Shown: positions 1 to 9,090, counted from the first letter of the stretch. The stretch: 18,807 bases of DNA from Baffinella frigidus (GCA_026770585.1 MU646458.1:372544-391350); one strand, 5' to 3'. Notes: generated by a model not told the origin, from the sequence alone. Numbers and translations: made by a program.

Positions 1-19
1 AAGAGAGAGAGGAAAGAAC

Positions 20-2279
20 CTCGACGCGGTCACCGAAGCCGAGCTTGATAGCCTCATCCTTGTTCATGCCGTTCTGCTCCGGAGAGATGTTGAGGCCCAC
101 AACCTGCCGACCGAAACCTCGCTTGTTAGATCTCTTGTTAGACTCTCAACAACCTGCCGCATCCACCTCTCTGGTTAGATCTTGTGTCGTGGTAAAGATA
201 ACCCAGGGGGTACTATCTTGATAGATCTCGTGTTAGAGATAAGCCATGGGGCACCACCCAATCCTGAGCCCTACCGCCAGAGGGCACCACCTCATTCTCA
301 ACACCCTACCCTCAACCCGCCCACCATACCCCCCCCCACAACCTATCGGATCCACCTCTCTCGTTAGATAGATCTCTTAGACGTACGCCAGGGGGTACCA
401 CCTCATCCTCAACACTCTACCCTCAACCCTCAACCCGCCCACCATCCATCCCCCCCACAACCTGCCGGATCAACCTCGCATGTCACCGATACGCCCAGAT
501 CAACATCTCGTCACCGATACGCCCCGCACACCATGCGTGATATATCCCACCATGCATCCCCTTCACGGGTGTCGCATCAGCCCCTCGGGTTACCGATGCG
601 ACCCCCCTGGATACGACCCCCATGCACCATGGAGGACCCTTGGGGGGGTATTCAAAAGTCAATTTGCAAGGGGAAACGGTATTCAAAAGTCAACTTTCAG
701 GAGAAAACGGCTCCAAGAACGACCCCACGGCTCCAAGAAGGACCCTGAAATACCCCCACCAAGGGTCCTGGGTGCCCCCCCCCCCGGATGGCGGGTCAAC
801 CCCTCCTGGTCACTTCACTCTCCACACAGTGGGCTTCGAGGCTTTCGTTGGGGCCGGAATTCCGGGTGTTGCGTGACCAATTTGCATTAGAAATATCCTT
901 AAAGTTAATTGTCTTGAGGCAAGCTGGCTTGAATGAAAGGTTTGTAGTCCGGCTTTCACCGATACGCCCACCCTGCACCCCTCCACGGAGGCTACGAAAG
1001 ACTCAAGCCGGATCCTCCTCTCTTGGTCACTCTAGGCCTTTTTCAGACATATATCCTATGTGGGTACTTACACGGGGGGCAGTTTCGGTATGGACCAACG
1101 TCTTTCGCGCGTGTTACCGATATGCCAACCATGCATCCGCTGCCAAGCGACCTCGGCATAGCATATCAAAGTCGGTTGAAAGCCAACCACCAGCCAGCCG
1201 AAGATTGGTGAGGTAATCTTCGGGTGGCTGGTGAAAGGTGCCAGTCCTGGGGATGCGACCCATGGTGGTGACTTCGGGGATCTATCTATGGGGGGGGGTT
1301 ATGGGGACGGGCGGAACCTTGCAGCCGAAGGTGGAGACGAGGTCATGCGAGATGCCGCCGTGCCCCGACCCGAGATCCAGCACCAGCGAATCCTTAGTCA
1401 CCTGGTTGAGGAATATCCACGGTTTAGGTCACCTGGTTTACACCTAAAATAAACAAACCCCTGCAGGTGACGAAGGGTCGAGGGGGGATCAGTCTTAGGG
1501 GTAAGGGGTTATATGCGAGATAACACCGTGGCCCGACACGAGATCCAGAACAAGCGAGTGCTTGATCGCCTACAGGGGGGTTCTCGAAAGTCGGGACTGA
1601 CACATGCGGTGGGCCCATGCCTCAGCCAAGAGAGAGAGAGAGAGACCTTGCTTGAGGAAACAAACCCGGCCTGACAACATGTATGCACAAGGTGCGACGA
1701 GAGAGGGCATGTGCGCTCTACGCGGTGTGTCTGAAGGGAGGCAAGGGGCTGCACCGGAGCCATCCAGTCAAGCGACTGGAGAAGCTTCTTGTTGGTGGCC
1801 TTGGAAGACTCGAAGACGCCATCCGTCGGGGCGCGGTAGATCCCGTAGTGGATGTCGAGCCCCCCGCCGCCCATCACATACTGCCGGGGATGCGAAACGC
1901 GTCAGGGAACAGCGTGCGGGGATTGACGCTGGAGGCGATGTGAGGGATGCAGGGGCGGGAGGTGCAAAAGCGGAAACCACCCCGACAATGAAAATGAGTC
2001 GCGACTCCACCCCCGCCCGCCGCACAGTTCATCGTGATCAGCCCCCGCCTCCGCCACACATAATCCTGAGTGCTCCAGGATGGAAATGATGGGGATCTGC
2101 ATCCCTAATGCCACGTCCCTTGAAAAGACTCAGAGGATATGAGGTTTCAGGGCTGGGCAAGGGGGCGGCACCTTGTAGAAGATGCGGGCGTGCGCCTCGC
2201 CATACTGCTCCTTGACCTTGTCGGCCACCTCCTGCTCGGAGAACTGCTTGCCGGTGAAGTCACCCGTCTCGCCTGACAT
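20..2279 (-). CDS. Class I SAM-dependent methyltransferase, N-terminal four exons (continues past left edge)
   Basis: Four minus-strand exons join in one frame: 2279-2172 (36 codons from ATG), 1880-1755 (42), 1401-1318 (28) and 103-20 (28). Every junction is phase 0, with GT donors and CAG acceptors. The 134 visible residues contain a GGLDIHYGIY segment (about 43-52), typical before the core of small-molecule methyltransferases. SAM-binding motif I, LVLDLGSGHGG, is at 84-94, and the second strand reads VVGLNIS at 107-113. The match of motif I to the following VVGLNIS segment across a 1.2-kb intron is the best support for the model. By family knowledge it transfers a methyl group from S-adenosylmethionine. 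The substrate cannot be read; the pattern recalls sarcosine/glycine-betaine, phosphoethanolamine and cyclopropane-synthase-like enzymes. The last exon appears to stop at a GT donor at 19-18, so the C-terminal half lies outside. It is divergent from the plus-strand gene starting near 3117. Confidence 0.8.
149..458. repeat. Diverged tandem duplication inside methyltransferase intron 3
   Basis: Two unequal copies, about 149-338 and 339-458, start with ACAACCT, then a GATCCACCTCTCT-like stretch and GTTAGAT, and end with CAACCCGCCCACCAT followed by a C-run. A third start, ACAACCTGCCGGATC, appears at 459. The copies differ by an internal insertion of about 70 bp. They fill much of the intron that separates the two last visible methyltransferase exons. 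Confidence 0.5.
484..1126. repeat. Scattered CACCGATACGCC motif repeats in an otherwise gene-free intron
   Basis: Exact CACCGATACGCC occurs at 484-495, 512-523 and 957-968, with variants near 591 and 1115. Several copies are followed by CACCATGCATCC or CACCCTGCACCC. Between them, TTCAAAAGTCAA occurs near 652 and 682, and ACGGCTCCAAGAA occurs twice between 706 and 741. Some frames are open here, but none reads like protein. I see no gene, only repeat debris within the long third intron of the minus-strand methyltransferase. Confidence 0.45.
1498..1569 (-). pseudogene. Decayed duplicate of the methyltransferase motif-I exon
   Basis: Inside the intron between 1754 and 1402, the minus strand from 1569 reads IKHSLVLDLVSGHGVISH after a TAG acceptor. 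This parallels TKDSLVLDLGSGHGGISH of the active exon at 1401-1318, and the nucleotide match is clear across about 60 bases. The copy has lost the first glycine of motif I (DLGSG to DLVSG). After ISH it diverges and reaches TAA without a GT donor. It therefore looks like an old tandem exon duplication that decayed, not a usable alternative exon. Confidence 0.65.
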
Positions 2280-2326
2280 ATTGTTGATGGATTGATGTGT
2301 TGCGAGATCCGAAAGATAAAAATCCC

Positions 2327-2377
2327 CTGCAAACGAGCCTGTGTAAAATCCTGGTTTCTTCAGCGAGATTGACTTAC
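2327..2377 (-). other. Possible 51-nt intron in the 5' leader of the methyltransferase gene
   Basis: Upstream of the methyltransferase ATG the minus strand has a consensus-like donor GTAAGT (2377-2372), and 51 nt later the acceptor TTTGCAG (ending at 2327). The ATG follows 47 nt downstream. This could be a short leader intron. The acceptor alone could equally receive a trans-spliced leader if the organism is a dinoflagellate. The choice cannot be made from DNA alone. Confidence 0.4.
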
Positions 2378-3116
2378 CCTCAAAAGTAGATGACTTTTCC
2401 AGCAAAAGTGGAGTCCAAAAGTGGTTCCTGTCAAGGCTCGGCAACTTCCGGTGGTCACCAAAACTTTGGTCCCTTCCCAAATCCTGAAAAAATGGTCGGC
2501 GCCGACGCCCAACCCAGCTGCAGCTGCCCAGGTGGGGCGCAGTCGTGCGGATTTGGCCCTGCCCGTGCCACCGTAGTAGGTCCGATCCGGGGGTAGGCCG
2601 GTCCGTCGGGCCATGGCGGCGCGGCCGTGGGTGGGAGCAATTGTTTTGGGCACCACAAAAACCGGACTGATTCCTGCCCCCAGCCAGCGCCCTGATGGCG
2701 CGCAGGCACCAGCGGTGTGCACGCTTGGGCGTCCGGCGCCATCGCAGGATGGATTCGCGGGGAATTATCTTGGTGAATCTCGAAATATTCACCGTGCGCT
2801 GAGGGAGCCGCGTTTGAGCACCTCAATCTGATCATCGAGCGAAACGAGCACTCCCCGCCCCCGCTCTCAGCGCACTGGGGGGGCAACGCCATTTCCTTGG
2901 GTTCAACAAACCCTTGAAACCACGTGAGGAGTGCGGCGCAACTTTGCTCGGGCACAACGCTGGTGCCTGCGCGAAAATCTGGCACAGTTTCGGGGCAGGC
3001 TGCGACTGAAGCCCGGAAAGCTCGCGCTTGGTGCTCACTGGAGGCGGCGGCCGAACTCCTGGCTGCCTAATTTTTCGGGCAAACGGTGGGCAGGGGTATC
3101 GAGCCCACATCTGCAG
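2378..3116. promoter_or_regulatory. Divergent intergenic region between the methyltransferase and the membrane-protein gene
   Basis: This 0.7-kb GC-rich stretch lies between two genes transcribed away from each other, so it should hold both promoters. I see no TATA box or other convincing core element. Frames on both strands are open by base composition, but none shows recognisable protein features. The plus-strand gene may begin inside it: an in-frame ATG is at 3028, while a CTGCAG acceptor ends at 3116. Confidence 0.3.
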
Positions 3117-5706
3117 CGCAACGTTTGGCTGCCACCAGTGCACAACCCCCTCCTTGCGCCCATTTTCGCCGGATGTACGGTGCACGGTCAAATTCCTGCC
3201 GAGCCCGTCCACGCACAAGGAAACGCGGGTCGTTTCACTTCGTGTGCCGCACTCGTACGACGCATTCCTCGCCTTGATCCAGGAGCATCTCGAGCCCGGC
3301 GAACAGGTACCATCCATCCTCTGGTGATGCACGCCGTGTCAGCAGCGGATGGAGGTTGATGATGGGTGGCCCCCTAACGTCCCCCCCCCCACCCGAGTTC
3401 AGGTCAGCAAAGTGCAGCGGCCTGGCAACAGAGTCGTTCCTCACATCCAGAACTCCATCGGGAGCTACATGGAGAACCAAGCCACGCATGCCAAGATCAG
3501 GAGTTTCATCGAGAACAGCGCCCCCGGAGAGCGCCCCCACTACAAGGTCAACCTGTGCTCTCACGATGGCGTCGATGCTCCCGCCGCGCACAAGCTCGCC
3601 CTCGAGTGGAGAACGTTGCCCGGCGCACCGAGAGTCACGAACTTGAAGCGCGACGTCGACGGGGATGGCGTGAAGGACGCGGCCGGGCAGTGGGTGCTTG
3701 AGGACGGGGGTTCAATGTGGCCGGACTTTCCCGTTGAGGCGAGCGGGAGGCTCGAGATGAAGACGGTGCATCACACGCAACGCGCACTGGAATTCCTGCG
3801 GAAGATCAGGTGTGCCAGCCTACAGTCCCCCCCGCCAGAAAATCGCCAGCACCAATCGCTGCAGCGATTGGTGTCGCCTGAAATCAGAAACGGTCCGTAC
3901 CATACGCTTCTCCTTTTCAGTCATCACCACTTTCTGCTCCTAACCCCGAACCCCTCAGCCCTAAGCCCTCAACCCTCAACCCTAAAACCCTAAACCCTAA
4001 ACCTTAAACCCTAAACCCTAAACCCTACACACTAAAAGTTAAACCCTAAACCCTAAACCTAAACACTAAACCCTAAACACTAAACCCTACACCCCAATCC
4101 CCAAACCCAGTGGAGAAGATGCGGCGGGGCATTCGGTCTTCGAACTGCGACCTGGCTGGATTCTGGTGGATACATGGACCCTCATGAATGCAGAGAGGCA
4201 CGTCGACGTGTGGCTCGAACAGGCAGAGGTCTGGCAAACGCTTTGCCTTTGAGTTCCCCGCAGAACCTATCTACTTCTGAGTTGGAACCAAGCCGCCATT
4301 TCCTAGCTCTGCCTCAGTTGATCTGGATTCCTCGTTAAATAAACGTAGTTGCGCTGTGTACTGGAGCGTGTGTACGGAGGCCTGGTCGAAATGTATTCAA
4401 TGAGGAGTCCTGATCAACTGAGGCAGAGCTGGATTGCAGAGAAACTCTGGCGGGCTTGAGCTCCAAATTTTCTTTGGCAGGGAGGGGACGCCGATGAAGC
4501 CTTCAAGCGGCTGCACGCGAGGCTGAGCTTCGAGCGGCGCTGTCGACCTGGGCATTTCACGCAGCTCACGTGGGTCGCGACGACCGGCAGGGGCAGCTTG
4601 CTCCTCGCCGCGTTCCCGCCCGACGAGAAAGACGCCTCGAAGCGCAGGTCCGCTCTCGTCCCAAGCGAGAGATGTTCAGCCGAGTTTTGGCACGTGCCGC
4701 TGAACCCAAAATAAAATTGTCAATTGGAGATGTTAAGTCTAGATTTATAGTCAATGATGTCGCCGCGAAGGGCGTTTGTCCCGCAGCGCCTCGCTCGCGA
4801 GCTCTCGAGCGGGACGGGAACAACTGGAAGGGTTTTAAAGATGTGTTCCTGAACTCCGGTCCAGATTCTGGACCTGGCTGGACTTTATTCCTCGCTCGAG
4901 AGCGGAAGCTCGCTCGAGAGCGGAACACCCGCGTTAGGAATTTAGCTGATTTCTAGCTCTGTCTCAGTTTATTTGGGCTCGCCAGTTTGGTGAGCCTGGG
5001 CTCTTTCCCGCTCCACGGTTGACGGATTTGTACCGCAAAGCCAGCATGCCACCTTGACAATAGTCGTTCAACCCGAGCGAGGCAGAGCTAGGATTTTTTG
5101 CCGATCCGCGATGGGTGGGACTGTTCTACGTTGGCGGCACTTTTGCTCTCTAGATAGCCCACACAGCGGACCTCCAAGGGGTTTCGAATGACCCCCAAGT
5201 GCTAAGACCTAGGACCCTACGGTAGGCAATCCGTAGGGACATAGGTGGGTTCCTGCGGATAAGGTAACGGAAACTCGGCCCGAGATGGCCCGAAAATCCC
5301 TTTTTAGCCCGCTGTGTGGGATAGCATGCACCCGCCCTCCCGAAAGCTGTCTTCTGAATCGCGCGATTGGATCTGGTTCGCCTGAACCCGAACCCCTAGC
5401 CCCTAACCCCTCACCCCTAAACCTCAGACCCGACACCCGAAACCCGAAACCCGAAACCTTAAAGCCTTATGTTCTCAATGACGCGCTGGGATCAGGTTCG
5501 GCGGCTTCTTTCAGGATCCTGGGCAAGAAGCAGCCACGTTGTGGACACAGCGTTCCGTGGGCTGGGCGGATGCCGAGAATGCGCTGCTGAACATGACGGA
5601 GGCGTCGCGATCTATGGTGAACCCTTCGTTGCTTTCACTCGTGTGCATTGTTGTAGCAGCCATTTGTTTTCTTGGTAGAAGCTTCGAGGTCTTCAGAGGA
5701 AGTTGA
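3117..5706 (+). CDS. Unrecognised protein with C-terminal membrane segment, five exons
   Basis: Exons: about 3117-3306, 3403-3809, 4111-4228, 4481-4647 and 5496-5706, ending in TGA. Introns have GT donors (GTACCA, GTGTGC, GTCTGG, GTCCGC) and CAG acceptors. Phases 0, 2, 0, 2 match at every junction and no internal stop appears, which strongly supports one gene of roughly 360 codons. The start is uncertain (see the 2378-3116 entry). The second exon contains DVDGDGVKD, an Asp-rich loop like those that bind calcium in EF-hand or thrombospondin type-3 repeats. The last exon has a hydrophobic stretch, SLLSLVCIVVAAICFLG, about 10 residues before the end, suggesting a C-terminally anchored membrane protein with its bulk on one side. 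Middle exons are rich in Trp, Phe and charged residues (RPGWILVDTW, RPGHFTQLTW). I do not recognise the family. Introns 2 and 4 carry telomere-like repeat; introns 3 and 4 carry MITEs. Confidence 0.72.
3955..4110 (+). repeat. Telomere-like CCCTAAA repeat forming the end of an intron
   Basis: Degenerate CCCTAAACCCTAAA units with CCCTCAA, CCCTACA and CACTAAA variants run to the acceptor CAAACCCAG at 4110, where coding sequence resumes (GEDAAGHSVFEL). The C-rich strand is the sense strand of the host gene. The intron spans 3810-4110. Confidence 0.9.
4303..4432. mobile_element. MITE copy 1, CTAGCTCTG family, in an intron
   Basis: Inverted terminal arms of about 38 bp: CTAGCTCTGCCTCAGTTGAT on the left, and its near reverse complement ending in AACTGAGGCAGAGCTGG on the right. 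Flanks ATTTC (4298-4302) and ATTGC (4433-4437) could be a 5-bp target-site duplication with one change. No open frame fits inside the 130 bp, so it is non-autonomous. It lies within intron 3 (4229-4480) of the membrane-protein gene. Confidence 0.75.
4648..4952. repeat. First part of a long intron with CTCGCTCGAGAGCGGAA direct repeats
   Basis: After the donor at 4648 the sequence loses coding character. CTCGCTCGAGAGCGGAA occurs twice with an 18-bp period (4891 and 4909). Related GAGCGGGACGGGA and CGCTCTCGTCCC blocks lie in opposite orientation nearer the exon, giving a loose inverted arrangement. Frames here are open by composition only. The whole intron is 4648-5495. Confidence 0.45.
4953..5091. 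mobile_element. MITE copy 2, CTAGCTCTG family, in an intron
   Basis: Starts CTAGCTCTGTCTCAG and ends GAGGCAGAGCTAG, so the termini are inverted. Both sides carry GATTT (4948-4952 and 5092-5096), consistent with a 5-bp target-site duplication. No coding capacity. It sits in intron 4 of the membrane-protein gene, about 500 bp from copy 1. Confidence 0.75.
5385..5465 (+). repeat. Degenerate telomere-like repeat near an intron end
   Basis: Units drift through CCCGAAC, CCCCTAA, CCCCTCA and CCCGAAA. The block lies about 30 bp before the acceptor ATCAG at 5495 of the last exon of the membrane-protein gene, again with the C-rich strand as sense. Confidence 0.75.
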
Positions 5707-6177
5707 TCTGAACCATTGACCCCCCCGATCGTTCAGGTTTCGGGTGCCACGACGTGTTGTTGTAATCCCCCCTTGCTGTGAACGGATTTCCTCCATCTTT
5801 TTTCACTGTTTGCTTCCTTGCCACGCCAGGTCACAAGTGACTATTCCCCCGTTGATTCTCGGACTTGCCCCACACATTCGTATCAAAAACACGATAAAAG
5901 TAAATAGCCCATCGGTTTATCACAACATTTTAGACCCTGATTTGTACCAGTAAAGCGAACCGTCACGTTCTGAAATTTTCACGTGTGCCCTGGCGTGGCG
6001 CATCCGTGTCTGTTGATTTCAATTCCGACCTTGCCTTTGACAGAGAAAGCTTTCTTGCCATTCGACTAGAGGCAGGGTGTTGGCGCAGTTGTTGCGCGCA
6101 AACCCCCTGGACCTAAACCTAAACCTTGGCCCAAGTTAGCATCACGGGGCATACTCGGCGGTCTCCTCGGCATAGCT
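5707..6177. other. Gene-free stretch downstream of the membrane-protein gene
   Basis: AT-richer sequence that probably includes the 3' untranslated region. I see no convincing exon or polyadenylation signal. The segment TTTCGGGTGCCACGACGTGT near 5737 recurs in modified form near 7221. A short CCTAAACCTAAACC run is at 6112-6124. Confidence 0.4.
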
Positions 6178-6182
6178 GAGTA

Positions 6183-6337
6183 CTACCTCTGTCCCAGTTC
6201 AATTTGGTCTCGCAGATAGAGTGCCCCCCCCCCATTTTCACAGGTAAATTTCATGGGGAGGGGGGTCAAAATTCACCTGCGAAATTTCGGGGGGGGCACT
6301 GTATCTACGAGAGCAAATTAAACTGGGACAGCGCTAG
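6183..6337. mobile_element. MITE copy 3, near-palindromic, upstream of the HAD gene
   Basis: Arms of roughly 70 bp pair almost throughout: CTACCTCTGTCCCAGTTCAA on the left, and TTAAACTGGGACAGCGCTAG on the right as its inverted partner. The arms run on through the ATAGAGTGCC region and G/C homopolymers. The 5-bp flanks GAGTA (6178-6182 and 6338-6342) match exactly, as expected of a target-site duplication. The termini are related to copies 1 and 2 but are more diverged. Confidence 0.75.
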
Positions 6338-6455
6338 GAGTACCGGACGGGTCCGTCCGGGACTGACCGCCCGGTGGATCTTCAGGCTTTCCAGGACCAA
6401 TCTCCGCTGTCTTGAGAGTCCTTCCTGGGTGCACCCGCCCCTAGTGGCTCGCGCG

Positions 6456-6989
6456 ATGGCGCTCGCCTGGATTCCGCTCTGTAACACTGTAGGTTGTGTG
6501 ACTGTATGGGTATCTCATAAACTTGTGTCTGGATGCAGATCAAGCAGGGGAAGCTCCCAGTGGTGTTCGACCTCGACGGGGTCCTCATCTATCAGCCGGA
6601 ACCTCCTTTCAGACGCCGCCCAGGAGCGTTCGACAACCTCAAAACGCTCAGAAATGGGTTTCACCAAAACGCTCCCGGGGTCAGCCCTAAACCCTAAACC
6701 CTAAACCCTAAACCCTTAACCCCAAACCCTGAACCCTAAACCCTAAACCCTAAACCCTTAAACCTAAACCCTAAACCCTAAAACCTAAACCCTACACCCT
6801 AAACCCTGAAACCTAAACCCTGAACCCTAAAACCTAGAACCTAAACCCTAAACCCTGAACCCCAAACCCTAAACCCTAAACCCTAAACCCTAAACCCTAA
6901 ACCCTAATGCGATACCCTAAACCCTAAACCAGGTGCATGGTGCGACACTGGGGATCTGCAGCTCCGGCAGCCAAGAGCATATCGAAACT
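6456..6989 (+). CDS. HAD-superfamily phosphatase, N-terminal exons (partial)
   Basis: Proposed exons are 6456-6488 (ATG, MALAWIPLCNT), 6539-6679 and 6933-6989. All junctions are phase 0, with donors GTAGGT, GTCAGC and GTACCT and acceptors GCAG and CCAG. Exon 2 reads KLPVVFDLDGVLIY, the HAD motif I with its paired aspartates (nucleophile and general acid/base), followed by RRRPGAFDNLKTL, reminiscent of FCP1/SCP-type domains. Exon 3 reads LGICSSGSQEHIET and fits motif II, a hydrophobic strand ending in Ser. The expected lysine and terminal acidic motifs were not found, so the gene is incomplete or its later exons are unseen. The exon-3 frame stays open to a TGA at 7131. The first exon is the least certain part. 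A MITE ends about 120 bp upstream. Confidence 0.62.
6684..6930 (+). repeat. Telomere-like CCCTAAA repeat making up a HAD-gene intron
   Basis: About 35 CCCTAAA-type units (variants CCCTGAA, CCCTACA, CCTAGAA) fill nearly all of the 253-nt intron 6680-6932. The donor reads GGG|GTCAGCCCTAAACC and the acceptor CTAAACCAG|GTG, so the repeat array starts and ends within a few bases of the splice sites. One non-repeat interruption, TGCGATA, is near 6908. Confidence 0.92.
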
Positions 6990-7929
6990 GTACCTTCCAA
7001 CCCAGACCTTCCCCCTCAGAAGGCCACAGGGAATACTTTTGAACCGGAATTGGATCCTTTTCTTCGGTGTCTACCTGGAATGGTCACGTACCCCCCGGGT
7101 GTCCGGGGAGCGAGGGTCCCTGTAGCCTTCTGAGTGGCATCCCAGACCTTCAAACCCAGACCAGATACCATCGCGCTCCCCTGCCACGGTAGCCAACGCA
7201 CCTTGAGAAATTCGGGTTCCACGGCGTGTTGTGCAAACCCCTCGACACTGCGACGCAAGGTTTCCAGGGGGTGCTTCTCTTCTCAAACGCTTAGGGTTCC
7301 TCCGGAAAACCCACGTGACAACTTGCCAACACATGAAAAGACGGAACCAAGCAGCAGGTAAGACGTCGAGAGGGGGGACAAGTGGATAACACCACCAAGC
7401 CGCTAGGGGGGAGGAGGGAGCAGGGGGGGGGGCTACATAGTGAGTAGCATACGGAGGGGGTATAGTGGAGACGTTCAAACATAGACGCCGAGAGGGGGGT
7501 GGGGAGTGAAAAAGAAGGAATGTTATTGAATGGCGGGGGGTTACATTCGTTGCTTTCTTGGCGGATTTTCTTGTTTTCTGGCGCATGAATGGGTACTCAA
7601 CTTAATGCGTTGGGGCCAATAGTAGACCATTGATATGCTCGCATCAACTTATTGAACAGTGGCTAAAGCACACCACCAGGGACCGACCACAAACGCATGA
7701 CACACCGAGGGAAACCTCACCACAGCTTGCACCCCCCCGTACAGCCATCCTCGTGTTGCCATCTTAGTTGGTTGGCGACTTGTTATTTTTATATTTATCT
7801 GGGGTACCCGTGGTTTGAGCTCTTACCAGCTCATACCTATGGGCCCTATGCCGACTTGGTTGGGTCCCTTAGGTGTGCGAGCGCATTCCTCTTTGGGATA
7901 ACTCAAACGCCCAACTCTACGGACCACCC
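6990..7929. other. Stretch without a recognisable gene; G-run region
   Basis: The HAD gene may continue here, but I found no exon carrying the remaining HAD motifs. From about 7370 to 7545 the plus strand has repeated runs of 5-9 G (GAGAGGGGGG, GCAGGGGGGGGG), a pattern compatible with G-quadruplexes. After 7550 it becomes AT-richer with no coding signal. From about 7797 it resembles the 5' part of the dispersed repeat seen again near 15500 (GTACCCGTGGTTTGAGC against GTATCCGTGGTCGGAGC). Confidence 0.4.
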
Positions 7930-8190
7930 TTTAGCCGGTTTCTGCTGCGATCCTCTGCACCCGGTGACTTGATGTGATCCTGAGGGAAGCGTGGCCATCC
8001 TGCAGAACAAGTTCCAGAGCCCACCTATGTTGGGAGCTTGAAGAACCTAAAAAACCTAAAGGATGTAGAAACCCTTTACATAGCCGGTTTCTGCTACGAT
8101 CCTCTGCACCGGGGGGCCTCATGTGAACCGAAAGGAAGCATGGCTTTTCTGCAGATAAGTTCCAGTGTCCGCGTATGGTGGGAGTTAAAA
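7797..8190 (+). repeat. Dispersed repeat family A, two adjacent copies
   Basis: Shared blocks in order are TAGCCGGTTTCTGC, GATCCTCTGCACC, GGAAGCATGGC-like, CTGCAGAACAAGTTCC, CACCTATGTTGGGAGC and an AACCTAAAGG tail. Copy one ends near 8065 and copy two runs 8078-8190. A longer copy with the same 5' part lies at 15500-15775. The ordered blocks with a short tandem tail suggest a retroposed (SINE-like) element, but no polymerase III boxes were confirmed. Confidence 0.6.
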
Positions 8191-8293
8191 TAACCCCAAG
8201 GACTTCAAGGATCGGGACTACCCACAGAGAGAAGGTTGGGGGGGTTGAGAGAGAGGGGGGGGGGGAGGCATCTGGCCCCGCGAATTGCTCCCC

Positions 8294-8361
8294 AGAACAG
8301 GGAAGAGACGTTTATTGGACTTATGACGTCGGTCCATAAACTTAAGGCGTCCGGAGAGGGC
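8294..8361 (-). repeat. Dispersed repeat family B, reverse copy
   Basis: The reverse complement contains CGGACGCCTTAAGTTTATGG and GACGTCATAAGTCCAATAAA. The same order occurs forward at 13245-13302 and, more diverged, at 15925-15985. The AATAAA-like end followed by GTCTCTTC is conserved. Confidence 0.6.
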
Positions 8362-8691
8362 TCAAACACCAGTACAGGGGTGTGTGGATCATCAGACAGT
8401 GGACAAGTGCTCGCGCAAACTGTGGTTCAAACTCCAGCGTCGTGTCGGATTTGTAGCTGTGTCTTCTCTGTCGGGGTTTCGTGCCCTGATCGAGTAGTGT
8501 GGCTGACGAGAAGCCATCAACCAGTCTCCTCACTACCAGTTCTTAGTTGAAAACTGAAACTGGCTGGAATGTATGCTACCAGTTTTCTGGTTTTAAGGTC
8601 AAAAAATATGTTTTCCTTTCACGAACGAAGCGCAAATGGTCGTCTACAGCTGAGTATAATTTTGGCCATTTGTATCATGTTGAGGGCTGAG

Positions 8692-9050
8692 TCAACCCTC
8701 AACCCCAACCCCCAAACCCTGAACCCCGCACCCCAAACCCCAAACCACAAACCCTAAACCAAAAACACTAAACCCTAAACTCTAAACTCTAAACCCTAAA
8801 CCCTAAACCCTAAACCCTAAACCACAACCCCTAAACTCTAAACACTAAACACTAAACCCTAAACACTAAACCCTAAACCCTAAATCCCAAACCCTAAACC
8901 CTAAACCCTAACCCCTGAACCTGAACCCTAAACCCTACACCCCAAACCCTCAACCCTAAACCCTAAACCCTCACCCCTAACCCCTAACCGGTAAACGGTA
9001 AACCCTAAACCCTGACCCCTAACCCCTGAACCTTAACCCTAAACCCTGAC
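8692..9050 (+). repeat. Long telomere-like CCCTAAA block, host gene unknown
   Basis: About 50 degenerate CCCTAAA units begin with GTCAACCCTCAACCCC (like intron donors elsewhere in this window) and end at CCCTGACCAAG. By analogy this could be an intron of a plus-strand gene, but I could not establish flanking exons. Confidence 0.85.
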
Positions 9051-9090
9051 CAAGTCGAGCACAACCCCGACTTTTGAAGCCTTTTTTTCT

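Noticed and set aside
2130-2792. Single long minus-strand frame of 220 codons as one protein
   Set aside because: Only the part from the ATG at 2279 to 2172 links by phase to methyltransferase exons; the upstream part has no motif and contains the donor/acceptor pair 2377-2327.
8692-9050. A true chromosome end or subtelomere
   Set aside because: Telomere-like blocks occur at more than ten places in both orientations, are degenerate, and several lie inside gene models.
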